From positions 1,860,001-1,924,000 of the forward strand of contig WHUZ01000005.1 in the NCBI GenBank assembly GCA_015179045.1: a DNA stretch of 64,000 nt, read 5' to 3'. Origin of the DNA: Kalaharituber pfeilii. Lineage: Eukaryota; Ascomycota; Pezizomycetes; Pezizales; Pezizaceae. Positions 24,115 through 36,332 of this stretch are shown here, one piece after another. The translations under genes were made by a program, and so were the position numbers. A model generated the notes under the pieces. It searched no databases, was not told the origin of the DNA, and saw only the letters and a list, made by a program, of their open reading frames with translations. The stretch's first letter is position 1. Each line of letters starts with the position of its first letter.

Positions 24115-24179
24115 TTTTTTTTTTTTTTTTTTCTTTCACGTGACCCCGCATGCAGCTATTCGCCATGGCAGGGCAGCTC
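24115..24179 (-). mobile_element. Very short LINE retroposon copy with 11-bp target duplication
   Basis: On the minus strand about 45 bp (GCCCTGCCATGGCG, then GCGGGG, TCACGTGAAAG) runs into poly(A). A perfect 11-bp repeat, ATAGACATCGT, flanks it (24104-24114 and 24180-24190). The body matches the same LINE 3' end as the copies at 17605-18469 and 23735-23801. It lies about 310 bp from the latter in opposite orientation. Confidence 0.8.
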
Positions 24180-24190
24180 ATAGACATCGT

Positions 24191-27100
24191 AATGAATATC
24201 AAGTTACCGAATATGGCGCTCATGCACCTTATGTCCGATTTGTCTCTCTGAACTGGCTCCCCACCCGGGCGCCTAACAAGGTGCTTCAATTCTACTTCAT
24301 GCTCAGTTCAGAATCATTAGTTGACCATGTAGGTCTCAAAAGTGTGATCTCTTGTTCGAACTCCTTGCGATTGGTTGTACCAAAAATTGGCAAGTGAAAT
24401 GCCGCAGAGAATGCGGTCCGCTTTCAGTCATGGTTCTCCAATAAGCCAGTTTAGATGTGGCCTACCCACGATGGTAGGTGTGGGGAGCCGTCAGGCGCCC
24501 GTTTCCAACGAGAGGCCTTTGATAAGAATGGTTCGATTGTGAGTACAACGTGCTTACCGGGTGCGAGAAATAAAAAATGTGATGTCTTAAGTTGCCTTGT
24601 TTGTTCCTGTTATTCCTTGCCTAATTAGCTATATATCACGAGAACGGCTATATATAGGTAGTAGAGGCTCAACAACCGAACAAGTACATGGGCCGGGCAG
24701 TAATGTACAGGCAGGAAGTACAGCACATATTCACCCGTCCAATACAACTGGATTGAACCCCCGTTCTCTTGTGTACGGCCTTGATGTCCACATGACCAAT
24801 GTAGCTAGATCGACCGGACTTTCCTAAAAGCTCTCGATAAACGTGTTTAAAATGTATGCCAGTAGAATTGGCATCTAGGTGCCTGTATATTAAAATGGAA
24901 AGACAAAGCGCAGCAGAGCCAACAGTCCACGGAGACCGGTCAGGGGGACATGCTTTGGGTAGCTAGGATAATACACTGTGGTACCTAGTGCCTGATTACC
25001 TACATGAAACGTAGACAAGGGTAACTAGCACCGGTAGCTGCACTGTTGAGCCCTGAGACAATTTATTGTCAGCCCCCTTTGGTACGTTGTAAAGTGTCTC
25101 TATCTAAGATCATGTCGATATTCTGAGCTGATACAACAAGGTTAGTGAGAACTTGGCCCGAGGCCGTATGTCCCGTATGCGGACGGTGCAGCACTCTGTG
25201 CACGGAACAGCCACAGCCTCGTTGACCACTAATTGCATTTGCAAGACAGGATGGCACCAGCGAGTCGAAGAGATACATACTTTTACCTCTTTGCGCATGG
25301 GGATCGCGGGAAACCGTTGAGAAATGTGCACGTGAGCCTAAAGGCACAGGCTGCAACTCAACGCAAACCGATGCTCATCGATCCTAAGTGCTGCATGTAG
25401 CCTTGATCAGATTAGTAGCATTATAACTTGCAATAGAGAATACAGGCCAAGAAGCTACTAGTGCACAGTTATACCTTACACTAGGTACAATCAAAAGCCC
25501 TGTATTACTCTTACGTGCTCGCACTGGACATAACCCTTGCTAGCATGCTATAGCTAGAGCATCTTACGAAAAGCCTATTGGTAATTTGCAATTAGTAGTC
25601 TCAGGGCAGATCTATAACGGGCCGACCAGGTATTTCACTACTCTTGTTGCCTGGCATAGTTATGAAAATGTCTCAGGATTCCAGATAGTATCCACTCTTT
25701 ATCAATCTCTTTCAAATTGATTATCTGTTTCAACTTTGCATTGGTAGAAGGAAAAGCAACGGAAAGCTAGCAGAAATCCCTACTTGCACCAGGCCTGGTA
25801 ATCACTTTGCATGGCTATTAGAGTAAACAAGAGAAGCGTACTTACATACCTCACGAATTTGCGCTTACCGCTCGCTTGCATGCTGCGTCAATTGGACAAG
25901 TGGAAACAAAACTAAGTGGAACGTAAGTACTTCAGGATCATAGGCTTTTTTGTGCTTCAAGTAAAACGTATGGGATGCTCTTTCTGTGTACTATTGTAGG
26001 CCTTGTATACGGGGATTGCGCGGGATGTATATTTACAAGGTGCTGATCTGGACTGCTAATTTCTGATCCCCAATCATCGTGGTTATCGTAGGTACCATCA
26101 TGCTTCCAATATGCGTGAAGCCTGGCTTCCCAGCAGGCTCACTAGGGCCTCCGTAATGCGTGGGGGCCCCACACCTCACTAACCACGTCCTCAACCCAGT
26201 TCAACCTTCTAATGAGCACTCGGGTTCTTGTCATAAATCCTTATTGACTCCGGTGAGGCTGTAGAATCGGTCACAGTATCTGACTTGGAAGCGACTATTG
26301 ACATGAGTCAATTCATGAACACTCTCGCCTTGTTCTCGGAGTACTCACGGTCGAGCTAAGTACAATATCTGTGCTTTGATTGGTTTGGAGTATAGGATAC
26401 ACTCACCTCGTGTGGCCCACTGAGGAAGGAGGGCCGTAAATTCATTGGCGCTGCCTGAAATAAGGTGCAAACACTCGGGACAACTAATTTACGTGAACTG
26501 CTTAACTTCCAGTACATTGTACGCTTTGTGAGTTCAATGGAGTATTGTACGACCATTTGATATGCTTGCGCCAAACAAACATCCTGTATCCAATCACGCG
26601 GGCCTAGGTTCTGGAGCCAGTGGATTGCAGTTTGATTGTGACTGAGTACCGCAAGCCTTAGTTAGCCCAATTAATTTATGATATTGATGCCTCCTGAACA
26701 TTGCATGCATGTGGCACACTGAATACAGATGCATTCTTCGAAATGGTTTGATGCCCGCCTCTCAGGTGGAAAGAGTCCACTGCACTATGTATCTCTAGTC
26801 TTGTAGCAGTTGATATGCCGACTTTATCGACTAACACGTATAACAGAGCTGTTCTAGTTTAAATTTGATCCCCTACCCTGGTGACCTAGACTGCCCCTAC
26901 TGCGTTTATCGCTGCCTGCACTGCCGTCACTTCTAGGGACTTTGCCACGGACTGTGATTGGACACTGCGTTGAATGTGAAATATAGCGTTTTACTATCGC
27001 GATAAAAGTGATGCAAACCTACTTAGTTTGGTTGCAGGACCTTCCGCAGATGCAAACTTTCCAAGCCCATTAACTGAGCAATTTTTTATTTTTATTTTTA

Positions 27101-30100
27101 TTTTATTTTTATTTTTATTTTTTACGCTCTCGCGCCGTGCTGAATCTGCGCGACGTTAAACTCTGCCAAACTAGGTAGTACGCTAGTACCTAACAGCTAG
27201 GCATTTGTGCCCCTGCGATCAGATAAAGCTAGTTGATGCCCAACGATTTAATTTCGACCGGGTTGTGGCTGAGCCCTGTCCCAGGCCCCTGGTGCTGGGG
27301 ACGACCGCTTGGGGTTAAGCTGCAGCTTGCAGCCGCAGCATTGCATTTGCCCTCACTTTTTCTTCGTAGGGGAGTACAGTAGCATTTGTAGGGAATTTAG
27401 TTGGTGATTGTTGAATATCGTTACATCATTGAGGAGGCTAAGCTCCTTATTGAGCTATATATATAATTATTATATGCGTTATTTGGATTCCATAATATAT
27501 TTTATGTCCATGTGCGATGCTAGTCTCCTAACCGGTAAGGTGGTACCAGCCGAGCTCCGAAAGCACGGTGGCAAATCTCAAACTCTAGTATGCTGGGTCG
27601 CCGAAAGAGGTAAGCCTAATTGCCACCAAACTTAATTGGTGAATATCCAATCAACGTCGAACTTGGAATACCTACAGCATCAACTTTCATGTCCCGCCAG
27701 CTGAAGGTATGTCGTATAGCTTAGATACCACGATACAGGTCCTGTCACTGTAATAAGTAGATAGAAACTTCTTTCCAGAATATGCTTTGGAACATGAGGA
27801 CTGGGGTCCAGGCCTGCAGGAGTACAGTACTGTCTGCTGTCATGAGTTCCCCTTTAATCATCAGATGCATGCACGTAATATAGTATGTCTTTGTGGTGTC
27901 CTCTAATGGAATTCATATAGGCAGCTATATTGTACCCCTCAAATCAGCTCTACTCGGTAGCACTAACATGTGCGGGTAGAACTGCATCTAGTTAAATTTT
28001 CGGAGCTGGATACAACCGGTATACGAGCACTGGAAAGTTTAGGCTGCGATTCGTAACTGTGTTGACTCCAGATACACAGAGAGATGAATGAGTGAGTATC
28101 CAGTTGATGCCAACCATGTATCCATGACAAATGTCAATGATTATATTTAGTAATTACTTGAATCAGGAGATCGACCATTATCTTATGATGCGCAGGAAGA
28201 GGCTAGTGACAACCACAGCGGCTTCAATCTCGACCCCTTTAAAGTATGTCAACTATTCCATTCGACCCTTGATCAAAGCCCTTAGCAGGGTACTCAAGCT
28301 TGTACGAAGGCTAGAAGAACATAGAAAGTCACACATTATATGGCAAACGTCCGTAGTGAATACGAGCTGATAGTGGAACAGCCTTTCGGTGGATTCCGGA
28401 AATCGGTCTAGCTTTCTCATTTGAGATAGTTGATACTCTACTTGCCGATGACAAGAGTCACCTGTTTCTGAGTCTATCCTTGTATTTTTCTTGAGGGTAT
28501 TAAGGTATCGTCCGTAATAGAAGTATGGTGCTCGCTAATAGGCACTATACATGCATATTACTGATTGTGATGCTGATTTGTCTGACTTTTTGCATACCGC
28601 TGGTAATAATGGCTATAGTCCTGCTAGTGCTCATTGTCTTCCTAGAGCTCTAGCGCCTCATGACGAAAATTTGCCCAGAAGTGATAATCGTAGTAAAATC
28701 TGACACCTATGTAGGCTTCTAGTGATGCAAACTTTCGTGCTCATTACACGCAAAAAAGCATGGCAGACAGGTAAAATGGATCTCGCATTGACGTTTTCTG
28801 CTAGAAAGTGGGAAGGAGTAATATGTATCTTCTCATTGCTAGCTGCAAAATTTTTGCTGGCTCGACATGATGAAGACCAATGTACATGTAATGGTCTAAC
28901 CTAAGTAAGCATTAATGTAGTGTTTACGAGACTACTAATGTATGCACTAAGTACATACGGATGATTCAATATGCAGTAAGGAGCTCGAAGAAACAAGCAC
29001 ATACAGCTTCCGAGCATCTCATTTTAAAGTATTGAAGAGACTTGCCTTTGCAGTGATCATGAGCACGAGATCAGAGCAGAGTAGATTGTCTGCATGAGCA
29101 TAACATCAATTGTCTATGCAGAGCATCATGTTTATCTTTTTTTTAGGGATACCTATTATGTACGTCGGTAGCAGATCGATTTAACCAGAGGCCCAAGACT
29201 GCCCAAGCACTACTTCAATTTCTCCAATTGCGCAATGGCCCGTAGTATACGGCGATTGCCCAATTACCGTGATCAGTGGTACCAACTAATTCAAGTTTGC
29301 GGGTAGCCTCGCTTGGAGTGTATATCGAGATCATCCGAGAGATGGTGTTTTTCCAGACTAGGTCATCTTTGGGTTAAAGATTTCAGAGCTGCATTTGAAG
29401 CCGAAAACCACATTGAGAGCTCTGGCCAATGGCGTGACCACTATGTAAAACTTTATGTGACTAACCGAATCAGGGAGGATAACGCCCAAGCATCGTACTC
29501 ATACATGCAACAACCTCACTAATAAACTGTAAAGCGTGTTAGACTACATACGTACAAATGCGTGGCACGAGACTAGTGGAGAATCTCGCACAGTAAGTAT
29601 ATTCCTTGATATCATTACTCGTATACCGCCCTGAAGGTTGCTGCGAGATAAGTATATAATGCACATACTAATGTTATGGCACACATACTTCTGAGATAAG
29701 CTAAGGCTCGTGGCCTGTATATGTATAGCGCGCCTCATCTATGTACCCTTGCAAAAAATGCGTTCTCAGGATCTACTATAGCAATAGGCATGCATGACTT
29801 CCTGGTGTTGGAACTTGCTTATAATATTGAGTTGATCTTATTACAAGGGTATCCAGTTATCGATATCTCGATATCAGGGTGATATAATGGCTTGCAAATG
29901 AGGCCTACTAGGCTTAAGTCCACATCCGCATTGCCCTTGTAGTGTTTTGGCGCAGGATTGACTGCCTAACCAGTGTGCAGGAGCAGGTAGTTCTTAATAC
30001 TATATCAAGTAGCTGTCCCGTGTCTCCTGAAAGCCAGAACCTGTATGTGTAGTAGTATGATTTTCGATATGCACTTCATATGCACGCGGCTGGAGGGATC

Positions 30101-30184
30101 AAGCCATCAGACCAGTGGGGATGCAGTAGAGCCTTCGTCCTCACTACAGAGAATGTAACTATAACAAGGCTACCCAAGTAGACA
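24191..30184. other. about 6 kb gene-free stretch
   Basis: No gene is supported on either strand. Open frames stay below 100 codons and carry no recognised motif; the longest is on the minus strand at 25069-25356. A short microsatellite lies at 27081-27124. The region resembles decayed, mutated intergenic DNA. Confidence 0.45.
27081..27124. repeat. (ATTTTT)n microsatellite
   Basis: An imperfect run of six-base ATTTTT units with one shortened unit covers about 44 bp. Confidence 0.85.
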
Positions 30185-30344
30185 CGGTCGAACCTGTTAT
30201 ATTGGATAACGCCGGGACCGGGCGGGTTTTATCCAATAAGGCAAAATATCCAATAATCCCCACCGGCCCATTGGCTCAGGCCGGCAAAGATGATCCAATA
30301 AGACAGGTTATCCAATATGACAGCATCCAATGAGAGGTTCGACG
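30185..30344. mobile_element. 160-bp MITE, copy 2, inverted relative to copy 1
   Basis: The reverse complement of this stretch follows the 20011-20176 element along its whole length with scattered mismatches, including GTCATATTGGATAACCTG and GGTGGGGATTATTGGATATT. The right end is followed by TA (30345-30346); the left flank is CA, so one side of the TA duplication has probably mutated. Its ends read GGTCGAACC and GGTTCGAC. Confidence 0.75.
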
Positions 30345-33300
30345 TACTACTTGAGTAGTACTTAAGTTCATGTTAAGGAAAACCGACTTGTGTAGGTAAC
30401 TGCCAGTAAGTACAAATTAGCGTTTTATGAAATTCGCTCCACACTTGGTGCATTGCATACACGCGGTCACATTTGATCAAGTCTTCACAGTCTCGAACCG
30501 ATATCTTCGCACTTGAACTAGCTAATCTCTTATGACCTTCAGACAAGACCTTCCTGTACCCTCGTCCTAGTCTCGGCCCCACTGTTCTGAAGAAGTCATG
30601 ATCATTGTGTGCCAATCTCTATGCCAAATTAGAGTACCTCTCCCCGACACTCCTCAAGGCAGCAAGGCTTAAGGTCCATCGGTTCGAACATGCTTACTTC
30701 GCAAGGTATGTGCTTCAAGTTCGCTTGCAAATCAACTAACTTGGAGACTAACTCAACGAGCTGCAAGTGCGATCTCGCAATATTGCAAGGGAACAAAAGC
30801 TCCGGTTGTCGTAGACTGCCTCATTCGAACTCGTCGAGTCTATACTCTCCACCGTCTCACTTGTCATCGATCGGAACACGGGAAAGAATATGATTAAGGA
30901 ATAATTGTCCAGATTCCCGTTACAACTCTTATGCTTGCTCTATATTGGCCCCTTTGAAGTCACACAGGCATGCTGCATGCGCAGTGACGAACTGCACTAT
31001 GCACACAAACCTACATCTGTTGAGTTTATAGACATAAGATAGTAAGAGTGCTCATGGGTACTCACAAATGTCAGCTGAGTTTCTTTCGGGGTGTTGAGAA
31101 ATAACCCACCAAGGCACTCCATTGGGCCAATATTAAGATTGATACAACCTGTCCCACCAGTGGGATATCACTCAGTACAAAAGTCTGGACAAGCACAGGA
31201 CAGGTGCAGTTATTGCCTCTATGGGCTAAGCACAAATGGTGTGAGTAATTGATTTTTGCTCAATGGCTAACGTCGTTACTCTCTGCTCTACTAGTAAAAA
31301 CCACCATACAGAAACCGGAGAAACATACTCTCTCATAACAATTTCCTACTCAGCTGTATTGCGGTAATTGGTACCTCCTCGCCATAGGCACGCGAGTACT
31401 GGTATTAAAAAAAAAAGAAGAAGAAAAAAAATTGGTACCTCGTACCTGTGAACAAAGCGTACAAGTCTGTACTATGTTACCTCTTTTCTCTAGGTCGTGA
31501 TAACGTGAAAGCTCACTGATACTTCGGTATTCATCCCCCTTCCAACTGGCAGTGATTAGGTGTCTACAAGTACTTTCGAATACTGCTAACTAATGATCCG
31601 TTCCGTCGAGACACAAATTTTGCCAATTACAGATATTATGCTTCTTGGTGAACCGTTTTAAGGATACGATTGCTTCTCCTTTGATTTTGCGCTTTCCTTC
31701 AATTTTGGCTAAAAGTTAACCTACAGAAGGTTATAGTTTGTCCTTCATATGTTGTTTATTAAGTTTCAGCACCCGTATAGTGAAGTAAACTCTACATGCG
31801 GAATATTGCCCCTTCTATCGAACATTTGAGAGGTATACTGTAGCAGCTAGCTAATCATCTGTTGCACTGTGCCAGGACGATAACACCAACCATGGATTTT
31901 ATCGAACGTTAAATGATAATGATAATAGTTGACTAAATATCTCTTGTGGCGTTGAAAGCGCCTACTGCAAGCAGGGCGCATCAGGCGAACTTCACCATAA
32001 GATTTTGGTGAACCCTTCTGCAGGGTTTTCAGTTTCAGTTGTGTTGTCGTTGAAAATATATCCTGTAAGCGCCGAGCGTAAATAACTTCCTTCCACCGCG
32101 CACCACTGACCCGTTTCATCCTTTCTTGTTCAAGCCGACCTGAATTTCAAGTCTCGTGACTTTTGCATGTCAGGATGCCGCAGAGAAATATTCAAATTAG
32201 GGCTAGTGTTGGAGGGTGTTTGAAGTCTATCCATGGTTAGGCATTTTGATAAACATTTCCTGCCTTCAAAATGGCTACAGTACTCGTAGGACGTTCCAGT
32301 GGAGTGAGGCTTGTATGAAACGTGCCTATATCCCTGCATGTTGTGTCACATATGATACAGTTCAGAGCATGCGGCGAGTGCACCCATGAGCGAAACATAG
32401 TCTACCCTATCTACTGTTTCTTTTAGCAAGGAGCCTGTTAAACAATGGAATTATATCATTATTAGCGTAGTCAAACAAAGCTTACACAGGCTGACTTCGT
32501 AGCGCCCAGAGCACATATCCTGGTCACCAAGCCTTCAAGAACGTCCTCCCATATTGCTCCAGTCACAAGACGTACAGTCAGGGACGACTGGCGGTTTCTG
32601 CGGAATTTTTAACGGTTGGCAAAGGGGTGCAGAGGGAACTAGGAACTAGGTAAGTTGTACCCCAGGCAGCACCAATGTTACCACTGGACGATGCTGCAGT
32701 TTAACGCCGCTGATCAGAGTCCGCCTTAAGCACGTCGCAAAGGGTTCGCCGGAGCAGACATCACTGGTCGGCCGGCTCAAGCCCCATTGAGGGTTAGGAC
32801 GACAACGTCCGTGTTTCCTCACATGGCTGTACGAGGTGGCTGACTTGTGCTTCCATCGTGACCTCCGACTGAAGTCTTTTGCATACCTTCACGCGAACGA
32901 GCGCGGGGTTCTGTGCCCCTGCTCCTTGAATGGTGGCCTGCAGCATGCAGAGAATGGGTCGCTGCACACATCGACCTCCCCGCTGCACACATCACTTCAC
33001 GTCGACTTTCCGGACGTTCTGCCCTCCTAGATACAATACGGACCTGCATATTTATGGACGAGGCTCACATGCAGTTGAGCAACCCCACAACCCGTACTCA
33101 CTGCCTTGCCTTGCTGCACCACGATCCCAGGCTACTGCGCTGCCAGGGTGATCGTACATGGTGCGTGCTCTTACTTTTGCATCTGCTGCGTGAACGCCAT
33201 GGGTCGTCAGAACCACACAAACTTTCCTCACTATTCCCAAACCCACAAATGTGCGTCGCTTCATGGTCCAATTGTATTGAGGCTAGCGCTTAATCAAAAT

Positions 33301-34659
33301 GGGGGCAGGCATTCTGGGATCGGCCAATACAGGGGGTGTTTAGAGAAACATCGAGACTCAACTGAAGTGGTTGGACATTAATGCATAGAAAAAAGCTTAG
33401 GGCTCGAGACTTAAGTGAACTTGCAGTTGCCCTTTGCAAAAAATCCCTGCACACGCAATAGGCTCTCCTGATGTGTGTGCCCTCCATACTACCGTCTGAG
33501 CAGGTTCTTTATTTCTCCGTATGGTTGCTAATCAATCAATGAGGCCTGGGTGGCTTTGGCGGTACCTGTCTGGGCCGCTAAAATTACCTGATATCGATCC
33601 TGCATCCGCTGCGTAACCTTGCAGCGCCGTGCCTGATCTAGAGCTATCTGAGGCTTGGGTAACCTGCTGTGCCCGTCGGCATGCGGCTGAAGTAGACAGC
33701 GGCCGAAGGCAGTGGAGCGAGGGGGTTGGTTGGGACCGGGATGATATCGCGGGGGGGGGTACGGGGGGAAGGGGAGGAGGGGGCTGCAGATCGCTGAGCG
33801 CCGCGCGCCCGCACTCCTGGTGGGTGGGTGGGCGGGCGGGCGTGTCTCAACCGCTGATTGTTTCTCCGAGTGAGTGATGCGGCTCCTGTGTCCTACCACC
33901 CGCCCTCGTTACCTAGCAAGCTTGCTGCGTCTGTAGCCAGGGCTTCAGTCCGGACTTCCAAGCCAGACTCCCCGACTCAAAGACGCAATCCTAGAATCAC
34001 CAACCTCAACTACTAGTACTTACGTCTACCTTGATGTGTTGTAGCGACATTCATTCAATATCACCTGGTCTGTATAATCACGGCAACCTCTGACCAATGA
34101 ATTCTTCGTTCAGCAACGTCCTCCACCCGCCTCCAACTCAACCTCGCATAGCATTTCAGTACTTAGGTCCTCCTGGCTTGCACAACTACACCCTGAAATT
34201 AGAGGCATTGGAGATCAATTAATACTGGGAGGGAAAGTATATAGCTACTCTTCCTCCCCCTACTCCAAGCTCACGGGCCCCATCTACAATCTGCAAAGTC
34301 TAAGTCTCGCCTTTTGAACGTTCAAATCCCTTTTCAGAAGCTCCAAATCTGCATCTTCTAGACTTCAGTTGGCCGGAAGTACTTCTTCAACTGTTCAAAC
34401 CCACGGGCTCTCGCTTTGCGTGCGGAAAACGACATCTCTCGGAAAGCATATTCCAGCCTCAACACCTGCATTACCGTCTCGGTTTACTTACCGTTGCCTA
34501 CCATTATTGCTGGACGACTACAAACCATAAGCTCTAGCCATTCAGTCGCCAAGGGTAATATAGCTCCTTGTGTGTGCTCTTCGATTTAGCCGTACAACCA
34601 CACAGTGATTGAACGCACACGACGAGTTTAAAGCGCAGTTCTTGTGACAATTAGGCAAA
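30345..34659. other. gene-free stretch before the zinc-cluster gene
   Basis: No convincing gene. GC content rises at 32700-33900, where frames open on both strands with no recognised motif. A G-rich tract is at about 33750-33785. The final 600 bp should hold the promoter and leader of the transcription-factor gene at 34660. Confidence 0.4.
31378..31429 (+). mobile_element. 52-bp poly(A) retroposon with 12-bp target duplication
   Basis: About 28 bp (starting CTCGCCATAGGCACGCGAG) plus an A-rich tail interrupted by a few G is flanked by a perfect 12-bp repeat AATTGGTACCTC (31366-31377 and 31430-31441). The poly(A) and duplication show retroposition. The body shares GCCATAG and GCGAG words with the LINE copies at 23.7 and 24.1 kb, but membership in that family is uncertain. 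Confidence 0.65.
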
Positions 34660-36332
34660 ATGGGCGGTCCAGGCGCAAACACTCGTCCCCATCAGACAAA
34701 CACTCGTCGGCCTCACACAAAATCGAAACTTGGATGCAAAACCTGTAAAAGAAGACACATCAAATGTGATCAACAGAAACCTCAATGGTATGACCCAGTC
34801 ATTTCGTATACCATATCCAGTCTGTCTATAAGATTTCACTAATTATATTACCGCTGTAGTCGAAATTGCACTAAACACAATGTACGATGTGACTACATGG
34901 ACGAACATGAATCTGACGCTGCATCATCTCAGAAACTGGGACCTCCGGATCTAAAGATGACGCGTGAAATTGAGCAACACCTGCGACAATGGAGAGAGAC
35001 TGGAGTCTCTCCATTTCCTAGTCTTGGGGTTACGGTTCACCCGCCCCTTTCTGAATACTCAAATACAGATCTACGCTTGATGTATCACATCTCAAATATT
35101 GCAGCGCAAATGGAAAAAGCAGAATCTCCACAGCATTCTGTATGGGTTAGCCGTGTGCCCTTGTAATACTCCGTCGTCACTACCTCTCCCCCACAAATGC
35201 TAATAATATGTGCAAAGATTTCTTAACCTGGCGTCCAAGTACAAGTTTGTCATGCATGCCCTTCTTGCGCTCTCTGCAAGCCACCTGGGTTGGTTGACAG
35301 AATCCCCTGGAACGCTGCAGTTATCATACTATCATCGCGGTTTGGCTTTGAATGGGCTTCAAGATACAATTGGGAGATTTTCAATGGAAAATTCTGATGC
35401 TGTATTGGCCGCCTCGATTCTTTTGTCATGGCAAGCTACAGACTGGTATGCTCCCTAATTCCGTTATTCCTAATTCTCTGATTAACACCAAATTGCAGGC
35501 AGGGCTGGGCCGGTATTATGAGGGGGACTGCTACGGTAATCGAGCAAATGCAGGCATGGAAAGAGTCTAGTGAATTTCGTGAATATCTCGAGCAGAACGA
35601 CTTATTTAACGAATCGCCACGTCCTAACGCCATTGGGCTGCCTGAAAGTCAAAGGATTTTAATCCATGTTCATGAGTGCCTGCGAAAATTGGAGCCATTC
35701 GTCCAAGGGAAGAAGGAAGAGTCAAAAGGCCTCAGCGACTTGATGGCTTTCGTTAGAAATATCAAAACGTATTTACCGTTCGAATCAGAGGATGAACAAT
35801 TTGAACACCTTCACCCCTGCGGAGCTGGCTATTCTTCCTGCCAATTTCTTTTCTTAAAAGAGCTAAGGAAGACCCCGATGTGATGATGTTGCTAGCGCAC
35901 TTCTACGCTGTTGCTTTAGCGGTTGAGCCGATTTTTCCTGTGGTTGGTTCGGCTTGGTTTGGATCTCTAGCTTTAGGGCCAATTCGTGAGATTCACAAGA
36001 ATCTAGTGCAACAGGCAAAAAACAGATCACCGTCCGAATCACATTGGCCGCTCAGTTTAATGAGGTTTCCACTGGAAGCTGTTCAGGACTTTTGCATACG
36101 GATGGGATGGATGCGTGCAGACGAGATGAACTTCCCTCAAGATGCTTGTGAAGGGGAATTTCCTTACAGCCCTAATGAAAGTGAATTTGGTCTTACAGCT
36201 GGACAGCCGGAGGTGACAAGCGGCGAATCTTTTGATATGGATACCTTAATGGGCACAGACATCGACATGCTCAGTAACGAGGACTTTTATGCGGCTGTGC
36301 TCTGGCGCGGCTGGTCAATGTCTCCCCAGTGA
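34660..36332 (+). CDS. Zn(II)2Cys6 transcription factor with apparent frameshift
   Basis: Four exons: 34660-34787, 34860-35162, 35218-35445 and 35499-36332. Splicing the first intron places the fourth cysteine and yields a canonical binuclear cluster with C26, C29, C36, C43, C46 and C53 (C-X2-C-X6-C-X6-C-X2-C-X6-C). The following region (RFLNLASKYKFVMHALLALSASH, ATDW, later HFYAVALAVEPIFP) is the fungal-specific regulator type related to sterol-uptake control (Upc2-like) proteins, expected to be nuclear. In exon 4 the frame breaks near 35814-35817: upstream reads QFEHLHP and the homologous continuation LRSWLFFLP is in another frame, as if one C is missing from a four-C run. Without correction translation stops at 35883 (about 347 aa rather than about 497). 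It may be an assembly error or a real null allele. No GT donor nearby could explain it as an intron. Confidence 0.85.
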
